6,666 nucleotides of DNA from the NCBI GenBank assembly GCA_023410645.1, contig JAEYPQ010000005.1, positions 1 through 6,666 of the forward strand. The letters run 5' to 3'. The translations under genes were made by a program, and so were the position numbers. This DNA is from Bacillota bacterium. GTDB taxonomy: Bacteria > Bacillota > Clostridia > TANB77 > CAG-465. Shown in pieces: positions 4,551 to 6,666 of the stretch. The notes under the pieces are model-generated. The model was not told the DNA's origin, ran no database searches, and saw nothing but the letters and a program-made list of their open reading frames with translations. Position 1 is the first letter of the stretch; every line of letters begins with the position of its first letter.

Positions 4551-6666
4551 ATGGAGAAAGAGATCCAGATCCAGCGGGAAGAGCTGGACAGTATCGCACC
4601 GGATTTCGAATCGCAGCGGACGACCACCTCGGAGGAATTCGAGTGGACCGAAGGCGAAGAAGTGATCTCGCTGCGAGGCGAGAACTCGAAGCAGTTCGAT
4701 CTGGGCGAGAACCGCTATCAGGCGGTGGTGTACCCCGAACCCGTGCACTACAGGAAAGCGGGCAAGTGGGAGGAAATCGACAACAACCTCGTTGAGGATG
4801 AAACGGATGGCCGAAGGGTACTTCGGAACAAGGCCAACAGCATGTTGTGCGAACTGGCGGTTGAAACAGATAACGGCCCTCTTGTGGTACTGAAGCACCG
4901 AAAGCACGTGCTGCCCTGGTCGTTCGAACAGCACGTTAACCCCGTACAGGCGGAGGTGTTGAGCGGCGAAACGCTCAAGCGCGAGCGGTTGCTCAAACTG
5001 GCAAAGGAAAACCAAGGTCCCCAGCAGCGTAGCGCCGACGCCTATTCGGATGAGGAACTGAGGAGCCAGGAGACACCGGAAGCACGGCGCAGTGATACCA
5101 CCGGCAAGACCTCGCAGGTCCTGTACAAGGGAATCCTGCCTGGTGTGACGGTGCGCTATACGCTGTCGGGCGATCAGCTGAAGGAAGACATCGTATGCGC
5201 GGACCGGGATGCCTTGGCTGGGGTGAGCCTGAAGCTTCCGGGCAGTTACCAGTACGCGGTGAACAATGATCAGAGCATTTCGGTGCGCGATGATTTGGGC
5301 ATGGAGAGGTTCTTCTTCGATACGCCGGTGGTGTACGATGCAGCCGGAATGACCGTGATCGGAAAGGCCGTCCTCGAACGGCGCGCGGACTATATGCGCC
5401 TGAGCTACGAGATCGACGACGACTTCCTGGCAGTTTGCAAGTACCCCGTGACGATTGACCCCGTGACCAAGGTGCGCCCGACGAATGATATCGACTGGGC
5501 GACGCTCACCTCCGGCGGCACGAAGTCCGTGCGGCCGGGCACGCCCAAGGTGATCCGGAGCTCGAGCAGCGAGACCATCATGGTCATGAAGCTCAATAAG
5601 CTAGCACAGATCAAATCCAGCGACACCGTGATTTCGGCCAAGCTGAAGCTGGCGGTGACCAACGCGTCCAAGACCAGTGGTAAGTACATGGGCGTGTACG
5701 GCATCACGAAGGATTGGGACGTGGGCTCGTTTGTCAAGGCGGATTTCTTTGGCTCGAACAACAAGCTGACCAATGTGACCGAGCTACAAGACTATACGGC
5801 CCTGGGCAAAAGCTCGGTTACGCTGGATCTGACCAACATGTACCGGGACTGGTATCGTGTTGTAGGTAACGATGCAAACAAGGTGGTGCAAAATCGCGGC
5901 TTCCTGGTCCGCATGGAGAGCGGTACGGGTACCGCCAATCTGGGCTCACCGAGCAGCGACAAGAGCAAGCGTCCGCAGTTCATCGTGAACTATATCAGCC
6001 ACGCGGGGCTGGAAAACTGGTGGACGTATGAAAGTCAGTCCGCCGGGCGCGCCGGCACGGCCAATGTGGATCTGTTCAACGGCAACGTGGTGCTCGCGCA
6101 TCAGGATACCGCGATGACCGGAAACCGTATGCCGGTATCGGTCTCCCACTTCTACAACAGCTGTCAATCCGCAAGCGGCTCATCGGATCAGGTGCCCGAT
6201 CCCAAGGATGGCATCAGGCCTGACTACAGTACGCTTTACCGTTGTGGATTTGGCTGGAAGCATAGCGGCTTGCAGTACATTTACCAAACCAAGGTAGACG
6301 CCCGGCATTATTATGTTTGGGTGGACGGCGACGGAACCGAACACTGGTTCAAGCGGGACAAGGACAAGAAAGACCGCGCAAAAAAGGAAGAGCTTTACGA
6401 CGTGGAAGGCATGGGTCTGAAGCTGACCAAAGTTGAAGCCAAAGGTGCGATCTCCGAAAAGATCGAGATCGAAGACCGCTCCCACAGCGTGATGACCTTC
6501 CGGCGCAGGCTGACGGCCAAGCGCAAAGGGACCTGGCAAAACTGGTGGCTGACCAGCGTGCGTGATTCGATGCGCAACAGTGACAACAAGCTGACCAACA
6601 TCGTCAAGTACAGCTACAAGATGCCGGACGCCAAGGATCAGGATGATAGCGAGAACATGTATGCCC
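4551..6666 (+). CDS. DNRLRE domain / Rhs-WapA-type protein, N-terminal part (3' partial)
   Basis: The frame runs open from ATG 4551 to the window end: 705 codons, with the C-terminal part missing. Residues 1-37 are acidic and polar, with no signal peptide. Residues 40-80 (SLRGENSKQFDLGENRYQAVVYPEPVHY, KWEEIDNNL) and 191-303 (LYKGILPGVTVRYTLSG to YPVTIDP) are the paired N-terminal regions seen in Bacillota Rhs/WapA-like proteins. They are separated by a hydrophilic linker rich in Gln, Glu and Ser (145-189). Residues ~306-482 form a DNRLRE-type beta sandwich (ISAKLKLAV, VYGITKDWDVGSF, VTLDLTNMYRDW, RPQFIVNYIS). Residues 485-600 carry the family's Rhs lead-in: GLENWWTYESQSAGRAGTA, NGNVVLAHQD, GNRMPVSVSHFYNS, GFGWKHSGLQ and DGDGTEHWF. 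Related proteins continue into YD repeats and a variable C-terminal domain that is often a toxin with a neighbouring immunity gene; neither is visible here. It follows the phage lysis genes by 155 bases on the same strand. The family call is firm; the toxin role is inference. Confidence 0.88.
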   Translation, partial: MEKEIQIQREELDSIAPDFESQRTTTSEEFEWTEGEEVISLRGENSKQFDLGENRYQAVVYPEPVHYRKAGKWEEIDNNLVEDETDGRRVLRNKANSMLCELAVETDNGPLVVLKHRKHVLPWSFEQHVNPVQAEVLSGETLKRERLLKLAKENQGPQQRSADAYSDEELRSQETPEARRSDTTGKTSQVLYKGILPGVTVRYTLSGDQLKEDIVCADRDALAGVSLKLPGSYQYAVNNDQSISVRDDLGMERFFFDTPVVYDAAGMTVIGKAVLERRADYMRLSYEIDDDFLAVCKYPVTIDPVTKVRPTNDIDWATLTSGGTKSVRPGTPKVIRSSSSETIMVMKLNKLAQIKSSDTVISAKLKLAVTNASKTSGKYMGVYGITKDWDVGSFVKADFFGSNNKLTNVTELQDYTALGKSSVTLDLTNMYRDWYRVVGNDANKVVQNRGFLVRMESGTGTANLGSPSSDKSKRPQFIVNYISHAGLENWWTYESQSAGRAGTANVDLFNGNVVLAHQDTAMTGNRMPVSVSHFYNSCQSASGSSDQVPDPKDGIRPDYSTLYRCGFGWKHSGLQYIYQTKVDARHYYVWVDGDGTEHWFKRDKDKKDRAKKEELYDVEGMGLKLTKVEAKGAISEKIEIEDRSHSVMTFRRRLTAKRKGTWQNWWLTSVRDSMRNSDNKLTNIVKYSYKMPDAKDQDDSENMYA

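Noticed and set aside
4441..4665. Plus-strand frame of 74 codons starting in the hairpin
   Set aside because: It starts within the terminator-like hairpin, has no ribosome binding site and overlaps the Rhs start in another frame.
4491..5015. Minus-strand open frame of 174 codons, somewhat hydrophobic
   Set aside because: It is antisense to the conserved N-terminus of the Rhs protein; its hydrophobic look follows from reading Glu/Lys-rich codons backwards.

Overview
The window reads as the late end of a tailed-phage or prophage genome (tail tip, then host lysis) followed by the start of a large Rhs/WapA-type gene. All genes lie on the + strand. The host is most likely a Bacillota bacterium, probably of the class Clostridia. 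Evidence for this is the DUF859-type minor structural protein, the LLH-family holin, an endolysin with NlpC/P60, peptidoglycan-binding and SH3 domains, strong GGAGG-type ribosome binding sites, and a DNRLRE-Rhs protein of the kind common in this phylum. Base composition is moderately GC-rich, apart from one AT-rich patch near 540-860. No genus can be named from the sequence.

Layout: (1) 2-970, the C-terminal part of a tail fibre or tail-tip protein with isoleucine-rich 5-residue repeats grouped into 30-residue units. (2) 975-2831, a DUF859-like minor structural protein with a jelly-roll-like N-terminus and a lectin-like C-terminus, probably cell-surface binding. (3) 2871-3782, a modular endolysin. 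(4) 3861-4106, a small protein with one membrane segment and a coiled coil. (5) 4099-4395, an LLH-type holin overlapping gene 4 by 8 bases. (6) 4396-4550, an intergenic stretch with a long perfect-looking hairpin, probably the end of the late phage transcript. (7) 4551 to the window end, the first 705 codons of a DNRLRE-Rhs protein; it continues past the window.

Genes 1-5 form one close-packed late operon. The two structural proteins would recognise the cell surface, the holin and small membrane protein would permeabilise or prepare the membrane, and the endolysin would cut the peptidoglycan. The most notable point is gene 7. It has the usual Rhs/WapA N-terminal domains but no signal peptide, and it sits directly behind a lysis cassette. 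It may be a phage-carried cargo gene released at lysis, or a host gene next to the prophage end. The window does not decide which. No RNA gene, CRISPR array, insertion sequence, integrase or convincing attachment site was seen.
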